Shown: in pieces, positions 5,479 through 7,034 of the stretch
Layout of the letters: each line of letters begins with the position of its first letter
How positions within the stretch are numbered: the stretch's first letter is position 1
Assembly (NCBI GenBank): GCA_938023895.1
Contig: CALJDH010000029.1
Coordinates: forward strand, 1-7,034
Length of the DNA stretch: 7,034 nucleotides
Direction: 5' to 3'
DNA from: an uncultured Aliiroseovarius sp.
GTDB taxonomy: Bacteria > Pseudomonadota > Alphaproteobacteria > Rhodobacterales > Rhodobacteraceae
The notes under the pieces: generated by a model
What the model was told of the DNA's origin: nothing
The model's database searches: none
Seen by the model: the letters and a program-made list of their open reading frames with translations, nothing else
Program-made: the position numbers and the translations under genes

Positions 5479-7034
5479 ATGAGCTTTGGCAAGGGTTGTC
5501 ATCTGCATCTGGTCGATGGATCGGCCTTCATCTTTCGTGCCTATCACGCGCTGCCTCCGCTGACGCGCAAATCTGACGGGTTGCCCATTGGCGCCGTGGC
5601 CGGGTTCTGTAACATGCTGTTCAAGTTCGTCGAAGACAACGCAGGCGCCGACGCGCCGACCCATGTGGCCGTGATCTTTGACCATTCCGGCAAGACTTTC
5701 CGCAGTGACATCTACCCTGAATACAAAGCAAACCGTCCCCCGGCACCCGAAGACCTGCGCCCGCAATTCCCGCTGACCCGCGACGCCACCCGTGCCTTCA
5801 ACATCGCCTGTATCGAGGTCGAAGGGTTCGAGGCCGACGACATCATCGCCACCCTTGCCCGCCAAGCGGACGAGGCAGGCGGTCGCGTCACGATCCTGTC
5901 GTCAGACAAAGACCTGATGCAGCTTGTGGGCGGCGGGGTCGAGATGCTCGACCCGATGAAGAACAAACGGATCGGCGTCGAGGGCGTGGAAGAGAAATTC
6001 GGCGTCGGCCCCAACCGCGTGGTCGACGTGCAGGCTCTGGCAGGCGATAGCGTGGACAACGTTCCCGGCGCGCCCGGTATCGGCATCAAGACCGCCGCGC
6101 TTCTGATCAATGAATTCGGCGACCTCGACACGCTTTTGGAACGTGCCGAGGAAATCAAACAGCCCAAGCGCCGCCAGACCCTGATCGAGAAAGCCGACCA
6201 GATCCGCGTCAGCCGACAGCTTGTGAAGCTAGACGACCAGATGGATCTGGACGTGGCGTTCGAGGATCTTGAACTGAAAGACCCCGAACCTGAAACGCTC
6301 TTGAATTTCCTTGCCGAAATGGAGTTCCGCACGCTGACCAACCGCGTGGCAGGAAAGCTTGGGCTGGACGCGCCCGAAATCGCACAGCCAGAAGGGGCGG
6401 ATACCCCTGTGACGCCTGAAATGCCCCCCATCGACCCCGAGAAATACGAATGGGTCAAGGACATGGACGCTCTGTCCGCGTGGATCGACCGCGTGTATGC
6501 ACGCGGCTATGTGGCCTTCGATACCGAGACCACCGGCCTAAACGAAATGCTGGTCGATCTGGTCGGCATCTCGCTGGCCGTCGAGGCAGGGGAAGCCTGC
6601 TATATCCCGCTCACCCACAAAACCAGTCAGGCGGATGACCTGTTTGGCGGCTCGGATCTGGCCGAGGGGCAATTGCCGCTGGATCAGGTGATTGCCGCGC
6701 TGAAACCGATGCTTGAGGATCCGGCCATCCTGAAAATCGGCCAAAACATGAAATACGACGCCAAGATTTTGGCGCGCTATGGCGTGAACGTCGCCCCGAT
6801 CGACGACACGATGCTGATGTCCTATGCCCAAAATGCTGGCCTGCATGGCCACGGTATGGACAAGCTGTCGGAAGTGTATTTGTCGCACACGCCCATTTCG
6901 ATCAAGTCTCTGTTGGGCACGGGTAAGTCAGCGATCACATTTGACCGCGTGCCGCTTGAAGACGCGGTGAAATATGCGGCCGAAGATGCGGACATCACCC
7001 TGCGCCTCTGGCAGATCCTGAAACCGCGCCTGCA
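5479..7034 (+). CDS. polA: DNA polymerase I (N-terminal part; cut by the window edge)
   Basis: The reading frame is open from ATG 5479 to the end of the window (518 codons and 2 bases); family members are roughly 930 residues, so the polymerase domain lies outside. The enzyme fills gaps, removes RNA primers and completes excision repair. The 5' nuclease domain (about 1-300) shows metal-binding acidic sites at D13 (LVDGSAFIFRAYH), D68 (IFDHSGKTFR), EADD (118-121) and SSDKD (141-145), and a helix-three-turn-helix at GDSVDNVPGAPGIGIKTA (189-206). The 3'-5' exonuclease domain has intact motifs: Exo I D348-T-E350, Exo II N423-x-K-Y-D427 and Exo III Y499-x3-D503. Proofreading should therefore be active, unlike in bacteria whose PolA has lost these residues. 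The ribosome site is the purine run GGGGGA (5467-5472), 6 bases before the start. No clear promoter was found in the 94 bases upstream. Confidence 0.96.
   Translation, partial: MSFGKGCHLHLVDGSAFIFRAYHALPPLTRKSDGLPIGAVAGFCNMLFKFVEDNAGADAPTHVAVIFDHSGKTFRSDIYPEYKANRPPAPEDLRPQFPLTRDATRAFNIACIEVEGFEADDIIATLARQADEAGGRVTILSSDKDLMQLVGGGVEMLDPMKNKRIGVEGVEEKFGVGPNRVVDVQALAGDSVDNVPGAPGIGIKTAALLINEFGDLDTLLERAEEIKQPKRRQTLIEKADQIRVSRQLVKLDDQMDLDVAFEDLELKDPEPETLLNFLAEMEFRTLTNRVAGKLGLDAPEIAQPEGADTPVTPEMPPIDPEKYEWVKDMDALSAWIDRVYARGYVAFDTETTGLNEMLVDLVGISLAVEAGEACYIPLTHKTSQADDLFGGSDLAEGQLPLDQVIAALKPMLEDPAILKIGQNMKYDAKILARYGVNVAPIDDTMLMSYAQNAGLHGHGMDKLSEVYLSHTPISIKSLLGTGKSAITFDRVPLEDAVKYAAEDADITLRLWQILKPRL

Noticed and set aside
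5712..6464. A 250-codon minus-strand frame, very rich in serine and arginine, inside polA.
   Set aside because: Its composition is what antisense translation of GC-rich coding DNA gives, and the plus strand encodes conserved polA nuclease motifs here.

Overview
The window looks like ordinary chromosome from an alphaproteobacterium, most likely a member of the Rhodobacteraceae (Roseobacter-type). I infer this from the GC-rich composition with strong G/C preference at third codon positions, from the character of the Nth, adenosine-kinase-like PfkB and PolA proteins, and from a free-standing zf-CHCC (NDUFS6-like) protein, which is typical of alphaproteobacteria. I cannot name a genus or species.

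Layout from left to right. (1) A rightward pair, nth (endonuclease III) and a PfkB-family kinase resembling adenosine kinases, joined by an ATGA start/stop overlap and closed by a strong hairpin terminator at about 1694-1730. (2) A leftward pair converging on that terminator: a PAPS-dependent family 2-type sulfotransferase (upstream, 3011 to 2193) followed 27 bases later by an OsmC-like protein (2165 to 1749). (3) A 150-base AT-richer divergent control region (3012-3161). (4) A rightward pair: a large GT14/core-2 branching-type glycosyltransferase with a C-terminal half I cannot assign to a characterised family, and a HIT-family hydrolase starting 3 bases after it. (5) A small zinc-binding protein of the NDUFS6/zf-CHCC family with its own candidate promoter and a hairpin terminator. 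(6) The first 518 codons of polA (DNA polymerase I), cut by the right edge; the 5' nuclease and 3'-5' exonuclease domains are visible, the polymerase domain is not. No stretch without a gene exceeds 150 bases. No RNA gene, insertion sequence, CRISPR array, phage gene or attachment site was seen.

Most of this is housekeeping: DNA repair and replication (nth, polA), nucleoside phosphorylation, oxidative defence and respiration. The accessory-looking part is the divergent sulfotransferase/glycosyltransferase pair in the middle. Together they could build and sulfate a branched surface or exported glycan, although no polymer export, wzx/wzy or sugar-nucleotide genes are present here to confirm this. 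The least explained coding sequence is the C-terminal ~265 residues of the glycosyltransferase.
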